NCBI RefSeq assembly: GCF_013376415.1
Contig: NZ_WYET01000001.1
Span: forward strand, 558,001 to 622,000
Length of the DNA stretch: 64,000 nt
From: Flagellimonas chongwuensis
Lineage (GTDB): Bacteria > Bacteroidota > Bacteroidia > Flavobacteriales > Flavobacteriaceae
Reading direction: 5' to 3'
Position numbers and translations under genes: made by a program. Of this stretch, positions 7,709 through 16,501 are shown one piece after another. The notes below the pieces were generated by a model. The model searched no databases. It was not told the origin of the DNA and saw nothing but the letters and a program-made list of their open reading frames with translations. Positions within the stretch are counted from its first letter, which is position 1; every line of letters starts with the position of its first letter.

Positions 7709-9607
7709 TTAATATGCTCGTTCTTTTTTACCCTCGAAAAAGTTGACGAAAGCCTTGTTTACCACTCTATTACCTCCAGGAGTTGGGTAGTTTCCTGTGA
7801 AATACCAATCACCAAGGTTTTTAGGGCAGGCACTGTGCAGACCTTCTACTGTTTGATAGATGATCTCCACTTCTGCATTGATGCCTTCGGGGCTTAGAAT
7901 TTCGCCAATTTTATTTGAAATTTGTTTTGCTGAGAACGGTGCGTAAAACTCTTGTACATAGTTCACTGCATTTTTATTCGTTGGATCTGTCTGTGTTAGG
8001 CACTTTTCATAAATCTCCTTGATTCTGTGTGTGGTGCCATGATCTTCATGAAGTGCCAAAGCGGCCCTAAATGCAACAAAGTCTTCCAATCGAGCCATAT
8101 CAATTCCGTAACAGTCAGGGTAACGAATCTGCGGTGCAGACGATACCACGACTATCTTCTTGGGAGACAATCTGTCCAGAATTTTAAGGATGCTTCGTTT
8201 TAAGGTAGTTCCTCGAACAATACTATCATCAATGATTACCAAGTTGTCCGAAGGCTTCACGGAACCATAGGAAATATCATAAACGTGAGTCACCAAATCG
8301 TCCCTACTGCTATCTTGGGTGATAAAGGTCCTAAGCTTGGCATCTTTGATGGCCACTTTTTCAATGCGTGGACGAATATTTAATATGTTATGAAGCTCTT
8401 CCGCGGTCATTTTGGAACCCAGAGCCAAAATCTGTTCCTCTTTTTTCTTGTTGAGGTAGTTTTGTGCTTCTTTCACCATTCCAAAGAACGAGGTCTCCGC
8501 GGTGTTGGGAATATAGGAGAAAACTGTATTCTCTAAATCGTTGTCTATCGATTTCAATATTTCTGGGAAAACAAGTTTGCCCAATAGCTTTCTTTCTTGA
8601 TAGATTTCTTTGTCACTACCACGGGAGAAATAGATGCGCTCAAAGGAACACGCTTTGCGTTCGGTAGGTTCCAATATCTTTTTCAAGGCCATTGAGCCAC
8701 TTTTCTTAACGATTACGGCATGACCTGGGTCAAGTTCTTTTACATCGTCAAAATTAACATTGAACACGGTTTGGATTACGGGGCGTTCCGACGCTACCAC
8801 CACTACTTCATCATCCTGATAGTAATAAGCGGGTCGGATTCCAGCAGGATCTCGCATCACAAATGCATCACCGTGACCGATCAGTCCGCTCATGGCATAT
8901 CCGCCATCCCAGTTTTTGGAAGCCTTTCTTAAAATTTTAGCTACGTTCAACCGTTCGGCGATCAAGGCGGACGCTTCTCTTTTCGTATATCCTTCTTTTT
9001 TGATTTGTTTGTAAAGTTTGGCCACGGCATCATCCAAAAAGTGACCGATCTTTTCCATTACGGTAACGGTGTCGGCTTTTTCTTTTGGGTGCTGCCCCAG
9101 TTCTATCAAGTTGCCGAACAGCTCATCAACATTGGTCATGTTAAAGTTACCGGCAACTATCAGGTTACGGTGCATCCAGTTGTTCTGTCTAAGGAAAGGG
9201 TGTACGCTCTCAATACTGTTCTTTCCAAATGTGCCGTAGCGAACGTGCCCCATCAAAAGCTCGCCGATGTAGGGAATGTTCTTTTTTTGCCAGTCAACAT
9301 CATTTTCGCGTTCCGGGTTTTCGGTCAACGCCGTATTGATACGGTTGTTGATCTGGGCAAAAATATCCTGAATGGGCTGCTGTTGTGCAGATCTAACCCT
9401 GCTCATATAGCGCTCACCGGGCTGCATGTCCATTTTTATGCTTGCAAAACCGGCACCGTCCTGCCCACGGTTGTGCTGCTTCTCCATCATTAGGTACATC
9501 TTGTTTACGCCGTAAAAAGCTGTACCGTACTTTTCTTTATAGTACTCCAGGGGTTTAAGCAAACGGATCAATGATATTCCGCATTCGTGCTTAATGGGAT
9601 CACTCAT
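7709..9607 (-). CDS. purF: Amidophosphoribosyltransferase-type glutamine PRPP amidotransferase
   Basis: A 632-residue protein with an Ntn-type glutaminase domain and a C-terminal type I phosphoribosyltransferase domain. The catalytic cysteine would be Cys9 (HECGISL) after removal of an eight-residue propeptide, as in Bacillus PurF. RGQDGAG (48-54), HVRYGTFG (121-128) and the PRPP loop VIIDDSIVRGTT (about 457-468) are visible. The reaction makes phosphoribosylamine, the first step of purine synthesis. The protein is about 130 residues longer than E. coli PurF, with extra sequence in the first half and around 340-420. The Bacteroidota family includes long versions, so it may be a paralogue rather than the only PurF. 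PurN at 11290-11853 is close by. Confidence 0.88.
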   Translation of the reverse strand: MSDPIKHECGISLIRLLKPLEYYKEKYGTAFYGVNKMYLMMEKQHNRGQDGAGFASIKMDMQPGERYMSRVRSAQQQPIQDIFAQINNRINTALTENPERENDVDWQKKNIPYIGELLMGHVRYGTFGKNSIESVHPFLRQNNWMHRNLIVAGNFNMTNVDELFGNLIELGQHPKEKADTVTVMEKIGHFLDDAVAKLYKQIKKEGYTKREASALIAERLNVAKILRKASKNWDGGYAMSGLIGHGDAFVMRDPAGIRPAYYYQDDEVVVVASERPVIQTVFNVNFDDVKELDPGHAVIVKKSGSMALKKILEPTERKACSFERIYFSRGSDKEIYQERKLLGKLVFPEILKSIDNDLENTVFSYIPNTAETSFFGMVKEAQNYLNKKKEEQILALGSKMTAEELHNILNIRPRIEKVAIKDAKLRTFITQDSSRDDLVTHVYDISYGSVKPSDNLVIIDDSIVRGTTLKRSILKILDRLSPKKIVVVSSAPQIRYPDCYGIDMARLEDFVAFRAALALHEDHGTTHRIKEIYEKCLTQTDPTNKNAVNYVQEFYAPFSAKQISNKIGEILSPEGINAEVEIIYQTVEGLHSACPKNLGDWYFTGNYPTPGGNRVVNKAFVNFFEGKKERAY

Positions 9608-9620
9608 AACAATTACAAAT

Positions 9621-9645
9621 AAAAAAGCCCCGAAATTTTCAGGGC
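9621..9645 (-). terminator. Intrinsic terminator between the PfkB kinase and purF
   Basis: Arms GCCCCGAAA (9627-9635) and TTTCAGGGC (9637-9645) pair with one mismatch. On the minus strand six T follow. It lies 13 nt upstream of the purF start, so purF expression must come from partial read-through or from a promoter overlapping the hairpin. Confidence 0.8.
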
Positions 9646-9651
9646 AAACAT

Positions 9652-10578
9652 TTATGTTAATTCAATATTGAACTGCGTCAATTCTTTAAACTGTGTCAAG
9701 CGGGCCTCGACCTCGCTCTTTTTTAAATCGACCATCCGGTCCGTGCCAAATTTTTCCACACAGAACGATGCCAAATTGGATCCATGGATAATGGCGTTTT
9801 TCATGCTCTCAAAGGAAATGTTTCCTGCCTCGGTCAAATATCCTGCGAAACCACCTGCAAACGTGTCTCCTGCACCGGTGGGGTCAAAAACTTCTTCCAA
9901 CGGAAGGGCGGGCGCAAAGAAGATATTGTCCTTATGGAACAAAAGTGCTCCGTGCTCCCCTTTTTTGATAACGACATATTTAGGGCCCATTTCCTGAATC
10001 TTCGCGGCGGCCTTGACCAAGGAATATTCGTTGGTCATCTGACGAGCCTCTTCATCATTTATGGTAATGACATCAATTTTTGAAATCACTGTCATCAATT
10101 CATCCCAAGTATTATCCATCCAAAAATTCATGGTATCCAAAACTATGAGCTTTGGTCGTTTTTTCATCTGATTAATTACACTCAGTTGGATATTAGGGTG
10201 AAGATTGCCGAGCATTACAATGTCGGCATCGGTATAATCATTGGGAACAACGGGGTTAAAGTCCGCCAAGGTATTCAATTCGGTGGCTAAAGTATCCCTG
10301 GAGTTGAGGTCGTTATGGTATTTGCCTTCCCAAAAGAAGGTTTTGCCCCCTTTTACAACTTCAACACCTGAAAGGTCTATGTTCTTGTTTTTTAAAATAT
10401 CCATGTAAGATTGTGGAAAATCATCTCCCACTACGGATACTATTGCAGCGTTTATTTTAAACTGTGATGCGGCCAGACCGATAAAGGTTCCTGCTCCTCC
10501 CAATATTCTTCCAGTTTTCCCGAACGGTGTTTCAATGGCATCAAAAGCCATGGTTCCCACGATCAGTAATTTGCCCAT
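9652..10578 (-). CDS. PfkB family carbohydrate/nucleoside kinase
   Basis: A 308-residue ribokinase-fold kinase. The N-terminal GGAGTFIGLAAS (27-38) and the C-terminal signature DPTGAGDTFAGGF (232-244), with the catalytic base Asp238, are both present. The substrate cannot be read from the sequence; sugars or nucleosides are typical. Its position between purF and RNase H is a recurring flavobacterial arrangement, which weakly suggests a ribose or nucleoside substrate. It has its own promoter (10595-10627) and terminator (9621-9645), so it is probably monocistronic. Confidence 0.88.
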   Translation of the reverse strand: MGKLLIVGTMAFDAIETPFGKTGRILGGAGTFIGLAASQFKINAAIVSVVGDDFPQSYMDILKNKNIDLSGVEVVKGGKTFFWEGKYHNDLNSRDTLATELNTLADFNPVVPNDYTDADIVMLGNLHPNIQLSVINQMKKRPKLIVLDTMNFWMDNTWDELMTVISKIDVITINDEEARQMTNEYSLVKAAAKIQEMGPKYVVIKKGEHGALLFHKDNIFFAPALPLEEVFDPTGAGDTFAGGFAGYLTEAGNISFESMKNAIIHGSNLASFCVEKFGTDRMVDLKKSEVEARLTQFKELTQFNIELT

Positions 10579-10594
10579 TCCCTAATTTTTTGTG

Positions 10595-10627
10595 CAAATA
10601 TACGGTATGGATGTTCCAATTATCAAA
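10595..10627 (-). promoter_or_regulatory. Promoter of the PfkB kinase gene
   Basis: On the minus strand TTTG (10624-10627) is followed after 21 nt by TATATTTG (10595-10602), an exact TAnnTTTG match. The start codon is at 10578. Confidence 0.7.
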
Positions 10628-10654
10628 AAATGGCTTCTTTGTTCGTGCAAACGG

Positions 10655-11290
10655 TTACTTTCTTCCAAAATCGGCGGGGATTTCGCCCCATGCCTTGGTC
10701 TCCCATTTAACGATAGGGGTATTGAACCGATTTTTTTTCAGCCAATTCTCCGCTCGTTCGATCAATTCGAACAGTTGGGCATTTTTGGCGGTTTTGACCA
10801 ATTTTGTACCACACTTTTTCTTTCGAACCCACCCGATGGCGATGCGGGAATCGGAATAGAGGATACGGTCGCTTTTCTTCTGTTGTAAAAACGCCAGACC
10901 GTGTACCAGGGCAAGAAACTCGCCTACATTGCTGGTTCCCTGTTCAAACGGACCTTGGTGAAAAAGCACTTTTTTGGTTTTGGTGTCCACACCACGGTAC
11001 TCCATTCTGCCGGGGTTGCCACTTGAGGCGGCATCTACGGCAATGGAATTATAATTGGGGTCTCCGATTTTTAAAAGTTCCTCCGGGGTGAGTTCACTTT
11101 TTCCCTTGGATTTGCCCTTGTAGTCCATGTAGTTGCTATTATAGGCTTTCTTGGCTTCCTCAAACGTGGCGAACGATTTGTATTGGGCGCCTTTATATCC
11201 TTCAATCTGGGCCTTACAATCTTTCCAAGACTCAAAAATTCCAGGGTGTTTGCCTTGCCACACTACATAAAACTTTTTCTTTTTGGCCAT
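10655..11290 (-). CDS. Ribonuclease H family protein with N-terminal caulimovirus-type (viroplasmin) domain
   Basis: A 211-residue protein. Residues about 1-50 (KKFYVVWQGKHPGIFESW, then SFATFEEAKKAY) form the small RNA/DNA-hybrid-binding domain found at the start of type 1 RNase H. The catalytic domain follows with AVDAASSGNPG, GTSNVGEFLALVHGL and SDSRIAIGWV, supplying the acidic triad. It cleaves RNA in RNA-DNA hybrids. The ATG overlaps the purN stop codon by one base (TAATG), indicating translational coupling with purN upstream. Confidence 0.9.
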   Translation of the reverse strand: MAKKKKFYVVWQGKHPGIFESWKDCKAQIEGYKGAQYKSFATFEEAKKAYNSNYMDYKGKSKGKSELTPEELLKIGDPNYNSIAVDAASSGNPGRMEYRGVDTKTKKVLFHQGPFEQGTSNVGEFLALVHGLAFLQQKKSDRILYSDSRIAIGWVRKKKCGTKLVKTAKNAQLFELIERAENWLKKNRFNTPIVKWETKAWGEIPADFGRK

Positions 11291-11853
11291 TAGGACAATA
11301 GTTTTTCTATCACTTTAGGGAAATGTTCATATTCGAGTTGATGAACTTTTTGGGCGATTGAATTTGCATCGTCAGAAGGAGTCACATCGGTTTTAGCTTG
11401 AAAGATGATAGCGCCTTCATCATAATTTTCGTTTACATAATGAACGGTAATGCCGGTTTCCGACTCCTTATTTTCTTTTACGGCCTGATGGACCCTATCC
11501 CCATACATGCCTTTTCCGCCATATTTGGGCAACAGGGCGGGGTGAATATTGATGATTTTGTTGGGAAATGCTTCGATGAGGTTGGAAGGAATCTTCCAAA
11601 GAAAGCCAGCGAGTACAATTAAATCTGTTTGTAAACCTTTTAGCAACCGAACCACGGTATCCGAATCCCTGAAGGCAGTTTTATTAAAATAAAATGCGGG
11701 CACATTCAACCTTTCGCATCGGTCAAGAACTGTTGCCGTTTGTTTGTTGGTGAGTACTGCAGCAACCGTTACCTCTGGTTTTTCACGAAAAAATGATATA
11801 ATATTTTCTGCATTGGACCCACTGCCCGATGCGAAGATTACAATTCGTTTCAT
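11290..11853 (-). CDS. purN: Phosphoribosylglycinamide formyltransferase
   Basis: A 187-residue PurN that transfers a formyl group from 10-formyltetrahydrofolate to GAR in purine synthesis. Start MKRIVIFASGSGSN gives the GSGSN phosphate loop (10-14). Catalytic residues by alignment are Asn102 and His104 in INIHPALLPKYGG and Asp145 in NENYDEGAI. It leads a two-gene unit with RNase H (one-base overlap) and is divergent from acpP, sharing a 160-nt intergenic region. A TACTTTAG box lies upstream on the minus strand but lacks a clear -33 partner. Confidence 0.95.
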   Translation of the reverse strand: MKRIVIFASGSGSNAENIISFFREKPEVTVAAVLTNKQTATVLDRCERLNVPAFYFNKTAFRDSDTVVRLLKGLQTDLIVLAGFLWKIPSNLIEAFPNKIINIHPALLPKYGGKGMYGDRVHQAVKENKESETGITVHYVNENYDEGAIIFQAKTDVTPSDDANSIAQKVHQLEYEHFPKVIEKLLS

Positions 11854-11974
11854 TCGTTAGGAATTGATAGGTTTTTGGACTAAATTACGTCGGCTAAAGT
11901 AAGGTACAGTATTTTAAGATGTTTATTTTGCATCACATTTTATCGACAAATAGTGTATTTAATCCAAAGTTTTA

Positions 11975-11982
11975 TATTTTTG
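11975..11982 (+). promoter_or_regulatory. -7 promoter box of acpP
   Basis: TATTTTTG matches TAnnTTTG exactly and lies 33 nt before the acpP start codon at 12016, leaving room for a leader of about 27 nt. No strong -33 box was recognised. Confidence 0.5.
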
Positions 11983-12015
11983 CCAACGATTTAAATTTTT
12001 AAAACCACAATAATT

Positions 12016-12249
12016 ATGTCAGACATTGCATCAAGAGTAAAGGCTATCATCGTTGATAAACTAGGTGTAGATGAGAATGAAGTTGTAGCTGAAGCTAGCT
12101 TTACCAACGACTTAGGAGCGGATTCCTTGGACACTGTTGAACTTATCATGGAGTTTGAGAAAGAATTTGATATCCAAATACCAGATGACCAAGCAGAGAA
12201 CATCGCCACTGTTGGTCAGGCCATTAGCTACATCGAAGAAGCTAAGTAA
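12016..12249 (+). CDS. acpP: Acyl carrier protein
   Basis: A 77-residue acidic protein with the phosphopantetheine site [10 protein letters not shown]; the modified serine is Ser37. It carries growing acyl chains in type II fatty-acid synthesis. It precedes fabF, the usual arrangement, but a perfect 12-bp terminator hairpin separates the two genes. Confidence 0.98.
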   Translation: MSDIASRVKAIIVDKLGVDENEVVAEASFTNDLGADSLDTVELIMEFEKEFDIQIPDDQAENIATVGQAISYIEEAK

Positions 12250-12275
12250 TTATATGATATATCGCTAAAGATTTA

Positions 12276-12317
12276 AAATTATCCATGTGGTGGTTATCGC
12301 ATGGATAATTTTTTTTA
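12276..12317 (+). terminator. Strong hairpin between acpP and fabF (terminator or attenuator)
   Basis: AAATTATCCATG (12276-12287) and CATGGATAATTT (12300-12311) form a perfect 12-bp stem with a 12-base loop, followed by more T. An ATG at 12301 lies inside this stem and is an unlikely start for fabF. Partial termination would let acpP be made in excess of fabF. Confidence 0.75.
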
Positions 12318-12351
12318 TAATTTAGGTCTAAAGGGTAAAAAAAATAGTTCA

Positions 12352-13602
12352 ATGCAGTTAAAGCGAGTTGTAGTTACCGGAATGGGAGCATTGACCCCCA
12401 TAGGTAACAATTTAGAAGCTTATTGGGAAGGACTACGGACTGGTACGAGCGGTTCTGCACCCATTACGTATTTCGACACCGAAAAATTTAAGACAAAGTT
12501 TGCTTGCGAGCTTAAAGGATACGATCCAAACGACTTCTTTGATAGAAAAGAGGCCAGAAAGTTGGATAGGTTCGCCCAGTATGCCTTGGTCTCTTCCGAC
12601 GAAGCCATAGCAGACTCTGGAATAGACTTGAACGTTGTGGACAAGTTTAGGGTAGGTGTTGTATGGGGAGCCGGAATCGGTGGACTGGAAACTTTTCAGA
12701 ATGAAGTGATGGGGTATGCCGAGGGAGATGGCACACCTCGCTTCAATCCTTTCTTTATTCCTAAAATGATTGCCGATATAGCACCGGGTAACATATCCAT
12801 AAAACATGGATTTATGGGGCCAAATTATACTACGGTATCCGCATGTGCATCATCGGCAAATGCCATGATCGATGCGCTTAACTATATTAGATTGGGCCAT
12901 TGCGATGTAATCGTAACCGGGGGTAGTGAAGCCGCCGTTACCATTGCAGGTATGGGAGGATTCAATGCCATGCACGCACTTTCCACTAGAAACGACAGTC
13001 CAGAGACCGCATCCAGACCGTTCGACGCAACGCGCGACGGGTTTGTACTGGGAGAAGGAGGAGGAGCACTGATACTTGAAGAGTATGAGCACGCCAAAGC
13101 TCGTGGTGCTAAAATATATGCAGAAGTTCTGGGTGGAGGATTGTCAAGTGACGCCCACCACATGACCGCACCACATCCTGAAGGAATTGGGGTAGTAAAG
13201 GTGATGGAAAATTGTTTGATGAACGCAGGATTAAAACCTGAGGACGTTGATGCCATCAATACGCATGGAACCTCTACACCACTTGGGGACGTGGCCGAGC
13301 TTAAAGCTATTTCCAAAGTGTTCGGGGATCATGCCAAGGACATCAACATCAATTCTACCAAGTCCATGACAGGACACTTGTTGGGAGCGGCCGGAGCAAT
13401 CGAGGCCATCGCATCAATACTGGCCATGGAACATAGTTTGGTGCCCCCAACTATTAATCATAGTGTGGTAGACGAGCAAATAGACCCTTCACTTAACTTG
13501 ACCTTGAACAAGGCACAAGAACGTGAAGTGAAAGTTGCCATGAGCAATACATTTGGCTTTGGTGGACACAACGCTTGCGTACTATTCAAAAAAATAGGGT
13601 AG
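12352..13602 (+). CDS. fabF: Beta-ketoacyl-ACP synthase II
   Basis: A 416-residue condensing enzyme that elongates acyl-ACP with malonyl-ACP. The start MQLKRVVVTGMGALTP was chosen over an in-frame ATG at 12301 because the earlier one lies in the terminator stem and adds residues not usual for the family. The active-site triad is Cys165 (SACASSAN), His305 (THGTSTPLGD) and His342 (MTGHLLGAAG). Length agrees with E. coli FabF (about 413). It is followed after 9 nt by rnc, so acpP-fabF-rnc probably form one operon. Confidence 0.97.
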   Translation: MQLKRVVVTGMGALTPIGNNLEAYWEGLRTGTSGSAPITYFDTEKFKTKFACELKGYDPNDFFDRKEARKLDRFAQYALVSSDEAIADSGIDLNVVDKFRVGVVWGAGIGGLETFQNEVMGYAEGDGTPRFNPFFIPKMIADIAPGNISIKHGFMGPNYTTVSACASSANAMIDALNYIRLGHCDVIVTGGSEAAVTIAGMGGFNAMHALSTRNDSPETASRPFDATRDGFVLGEGGGALILEEYEHAKARGAKIYAEVLGGGLSSDAHHMTAPHPEGIGVVKVMENCLMNAGLKPEDVDAINTHGTSTPLGDVAELKAISKVFGDHAKDININSTKSMTGHLLGAAGAIEAIASILAMEHSLVPPTINHSVVDEQIDPSLNLTLNKAQEREVKVAMSNTFGFGGHNACVLFKKIG

Positions 13603-13611
13603 TTTTGTAAC

Positions 13612-14349
13612 ATGAAACTTACTTCCAAAATATTCAATTCCCATCCAAGCTCGGATGGGGATTTTTTTTTGGGAATGAAAAGAATACTTGGATTTAAGCC
13701 CAAGAGTCTTGAAATCTACAAAACAGCCTTTCTTCATCGTTCCATGAACAAAAAGGACGATGAGGGCAATCCGGTGAACTACGAGCGATTGGAATTTCTA
13801 GGAGACTCCATGCTGGGTACCATAATTTCAAAACACCTGTACAACGAAGTGCCGGAAGGGGACGAAGGATATCTTACCAAAATGCGCTCCAAGGTGGTCA
13901 GCCGAAAACATCTAAACGAATTGGGAAAGGACCTCGGTCTACTCAAATATGTGGAGAGCAGGATTCCCAAGGCACATTTTGGTGATAATATACATGGAAA
14001 TGTTTTCGAGGCACTCGTGGGAGCTATTTATTTGGATAGAGGGTACAATTACTGCGAAAAATTCATCAACGAGAGGGTAATTGAGCCCTATGTCGATATA
14101 GAACAGTTGGAGGGCAAGGTAATAAGTTATAAGAGTTTGGTGATAGAGTGGTGCCAAAAAGAAAAGAAACCCTTTAATTACAATGTTTACGAGGACACCG
14201 GAAACGATGAGCTCAAACACTTTGCGGTAAAGCTGACCATAGGGGATAGAATGCTCGCCAAAGCAAGGGCCACATCCAAGAAAAAAGCTGAAGAAAAAGC
14301 ATCCAAGAGAGCCTATTTTGCACTGCAAAGTAGGATAGACAACAAGTAA
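13612..14349 (+). CDS. rnc: Ribonuclease III
   Basis: A 245-residue double-strand RNA endonuclease. The signature NYERLEFLGDSML (56-68) contains the catalytic acids, and GNVFEALVGAIYLDRG (129-144) supplies the second acidic pair with Glu133. A double-stranded RNA-binding domain occupies about 172-240 (LVIEWCQKEK, ATSKKKAEEKASKRA). It matures rRNA and regulates mRNAs. Only 9 nt separate it from fabF, the classical acpP-fabF-rnc cluster. Confidence 0.96.
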   Translation: MKLTSKIFNSHPSSDGDFFLGMKRILGFKPKSLEIYKTAFLHRSMNKKDDEGNPVNYERLEFLGDSMLGTIISKHLYNEVPEGDEGYLTKMRSKVVSRKHLNELGKDLGLLKYVESRIPKAHFGDNIHGNVFEALVGAIYLDRGYNYCEKFINERVIEPYVDIEQLEGKVISYKSLVIEWCQKEKKPFNYNVYEDTGNDELKHFAVKLTIGDRMLAKARATSKKKAEEKASKRAYFALQSRIDNK

Positions 14350-14454
14350 CTTTAAATAATGGTAAACTCAAACGTTTTCGCTTGATTTATAAGTGTATTG
14401 TTTTGTATAGACTAGGCATTCAATTGGATTAAGCCTATATTTACGGTTCGTGTT

Positions 14455-14925
14455 ATGGGCATATTAACGACGCATAAGATATCGGCGGACTTGTACGATG
14501 AAAGCTTTTCGCTCATCGCCATTCACAGTAATTTGGAAGATTATGCCATCACCTATGCCATAAATTCCAGTTGTGGACTGTATCTAAAACGAATGAAAAA
14601 GGACCTCCAATTAAATGGAAAAATGTCTTTTTCCGTGTTTGATTGGGACGATGAGATGAGTGAGATGTATTGGACGCTGATTTCCAACAAGTGCGAAGTT
14701 GAGGAGGAAATGCCTTCTGTGGGATTATTTGAAAACAATGTTTCCCGAAGAACAGATTATTTGGTGAAAGAACGCAAAGAAGTAGATTATTTTTTAAAGG
14801 TAGATACGATAGATGAAGCGTTGTTTCTCAAAAAAATCAAATCAATCAACACAATAGCCAAAGTGATAACAGCATATCCTTTGGATGCACAGAATTTAAA
14901 ATCAAAAAGAAATTTAATCTTTTAA
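14455..14925 (+). CDS. IPExxxVDY family protein
   Basis: A 156-residue protein of a small family confined to Bacteroidota and named for a conserved IPExxxVDY stretch. Here the motif reads VKERKEVDYFLK near residue 105, preserving the VDY half. No enzyme motif, signal peptide or membrane segment is visible. It almost always precedes pyk; here the stop is 2 nt before the pyk start, so the two are cotranscribed. Function is not known. Confidence 0.85.
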   Translation: MGILTTHKISADLYDESFSLIAIHSNLEDYAITYAINSSCGLYLKRMKKDLQLNGKMSFSVFDWDDEMSEMYWTLISNKCEVEEEMPSVGLFENNVSRRTDYLVKERKEVDYFLKVDTIDEALFLKKIKSINTIAKVITAYPLDAQNLKSKRNLIF

Positions 14926-14927
14926 AA

Positions 14928-16370
14928 ATGCCAACTAGAAAGAAGACTAAAATTGTAGCAACCCTTGGACCTGCCACCAGTACAAAAGAGACCCTAAGGG
15001 AAATGATCCTTGCAGGAGTGGATGTTTTTAGAATAAACTTTTCCCATGCCGCCTACGAAGATGTTGCCGAGCGAATTAAAATGATTAGGGAGCTTAATGA
15101 GGAATTGGAAGTTAATATAGCCATCCTTGCCGACCTACAAGGCCCCAAACTAAGAGTTGGGGTAATGGGCGGTGAAGCCGTAGTTGCTCCAGGTGATGAG
15201 GTTACCTTTGTAACGGGCGAACCGTTTGAGGGCACCGCCGAAAGGGTGTACATGAACTACAAGAGCTTTCCCAAAGATGTTAAGGCGGGGGAGCGTATTC
15301 TTTTGGACGATGGCAAGCTTATTTTTGAAGTAAAATCTACCAATGGAGAAAACGAGGTAGTTGCCAAGGTTATCCAAGGAGGGCCTCTTAAATCTAAAAA
15401 GGGGGTAAACCTTCCCAACACGAACATTTCTTTGCCGGCACTTACAAAAAAAGATATCAAAGATGCCATTTTTGCAATAGAGCAAGATGTGGACTGGATA
15501 GCACTATCATTCGTACGTCATGCACAAGACCTGTATGATCTCCACGACCTGATAAAGCAGCACACAGAGCATAAAATCCCAGTGATTTCAAAGATTGAGA
15601 AACCAGAAGCACTGGACAATATCGATGAGATAGTAAAAGCTTCCGACGGACTTATGGTGGCTCGAGGTGACCTAGGGGTAGAAATCCCGGCACAAGAGGT
15701 CCCATTGGTTCAGAAACAATTGGTGTTGAGTGCCAAAAAAGGAAGAATTCCTGTAATCATCGCTACCCAGATGATGGAGACCATGATTACCAGTTTAACC
15801 CCTACCCGCGCCGAGGTGAACGACGTTGCCAACTCCGTAATGGACGGGGCCGATGCCGTAATGCTCTCGGGAGAAACATCTGTGGGGAATTATCCGGTAC
15901 AGGTTATCGAGAAAATGGCAAGTATTGTTTCAAGTGTTGAAGGTTCCAATTTAATAAAGGTACCGCAGACCCCACCGCACATCCGTACCAAAAGATATAT
16001 AACCAAGTCGGTTTGTTACCATGCCGCGTTAATGGCAAACGAAATCTCCGCAAAGGCTATCTCAACGTTGACCAACAGTGGGTACACGGCCTTCCAGATT
16101 TCCGCTTGGAGACCAGCCGCACATATCCTTGTGTTTACATCGAACAAGAGAATATTGACCCAATTGAACCTTTTATGGGGGGTTAAGGCGTTCTACTACG
16201 ACAAGTTTGTCTCCACTGACCAGACCATCGAGGATGTAAACCAGATAGCATGTAAAAAAGGTTTCTTGGAAGTAGGCGATATGCTCGTAAGTTTGGCGGC
16301 CATGCCCATTAAAGAAAAAGGTATGGTAAACACCTTGAGGGTAACAGAGATAGAAAGCTGCAATTTCTAA
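14928..16370 (+). CDS. pyk: Pyruvate kinase
   Basis: A 480-residue glycolytic enzyme converting phosphoenolpyruvate and ADP to pyruvate and ATP. The start TKIVATLGPATS is the family N-terminus. RINFSHA (phosphate binding), LADLQGPKLRVG, SKIEKPEAL (catalytic lysine), MVARGDLGVEIP (metal-binding acids) and MLSGETSVG are all present. The C-terminal regulatory domain is present at about 355-480. A strong terminator follows at 16391-16422. Confidence 0.97.
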   Translation: MPTRKKTKIVATLGPATSTKETLREMILAGVDVFRINFSHAAYEDVAERIKMIRELNEELEVNIAILADLQGPKLRVGVMGGEAVVAPGDEVTFVTGEPFEGTAERVYMNYKSFPKDVKAGERILLDDGKLIFEVKSTNGENEVVAKVIQGGPLKSKKGVNLPNTNISLPALTKKDIKDAIFAIEQDVDWIALSFVRHAQDLYDLHDLIKQHTEHKIPVISKIEKPEALDNIDEIVKASDGLMVARGDLGVEIPAQEVPLVQKQLVLSAKKGRIPVIIATQMMETMITSLTPTRAEVNDVANSVMDGADAVMLSGETSVGNYPVQVIEKMASIVSSVEGSNLIKVPQTPPHIRTKRYITKSVCYHAALMANEISAKAISTLTNSGYTAFQISAWRPAAHILVFTSNKRILTQLNLLWGVKAFYYDKFVSTDQTIEDVNQIACKKGFLEVGDMLVSLAAMPIKEKGMVNTLRVTEIESCNF

Positions 16371-16390
16371 AATAGAAAAACAGATTTATA

Positions 16391-16422
16391 AAAAGCGCGC
16401 ATCCAAAGATGTGCGCTTTTTT
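16391..16422 (+). terminator. Intrinsic terminator after pyk
   Basis: GCGCGCATC (16395-16403) pairs with GATGTGCGC (16408-16416) through a CAAA loop with one G-T pair, followed by six T. Confidence 0.88.
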
Positions 16423-16501
16423 GTTTGACTTTAATTCTTTTGGGCTGTAAGTATGAGCGAAATAGAAAGACTAATCGTTCTGAAACGGAACAATCTTCCC
16501 A

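Noticed and set aside
12301-12351. Earlier in-frame start for fabF
   Set aside because: The ATG lies in the right arm of the terminator stem and the added residues are not typical of FabF.
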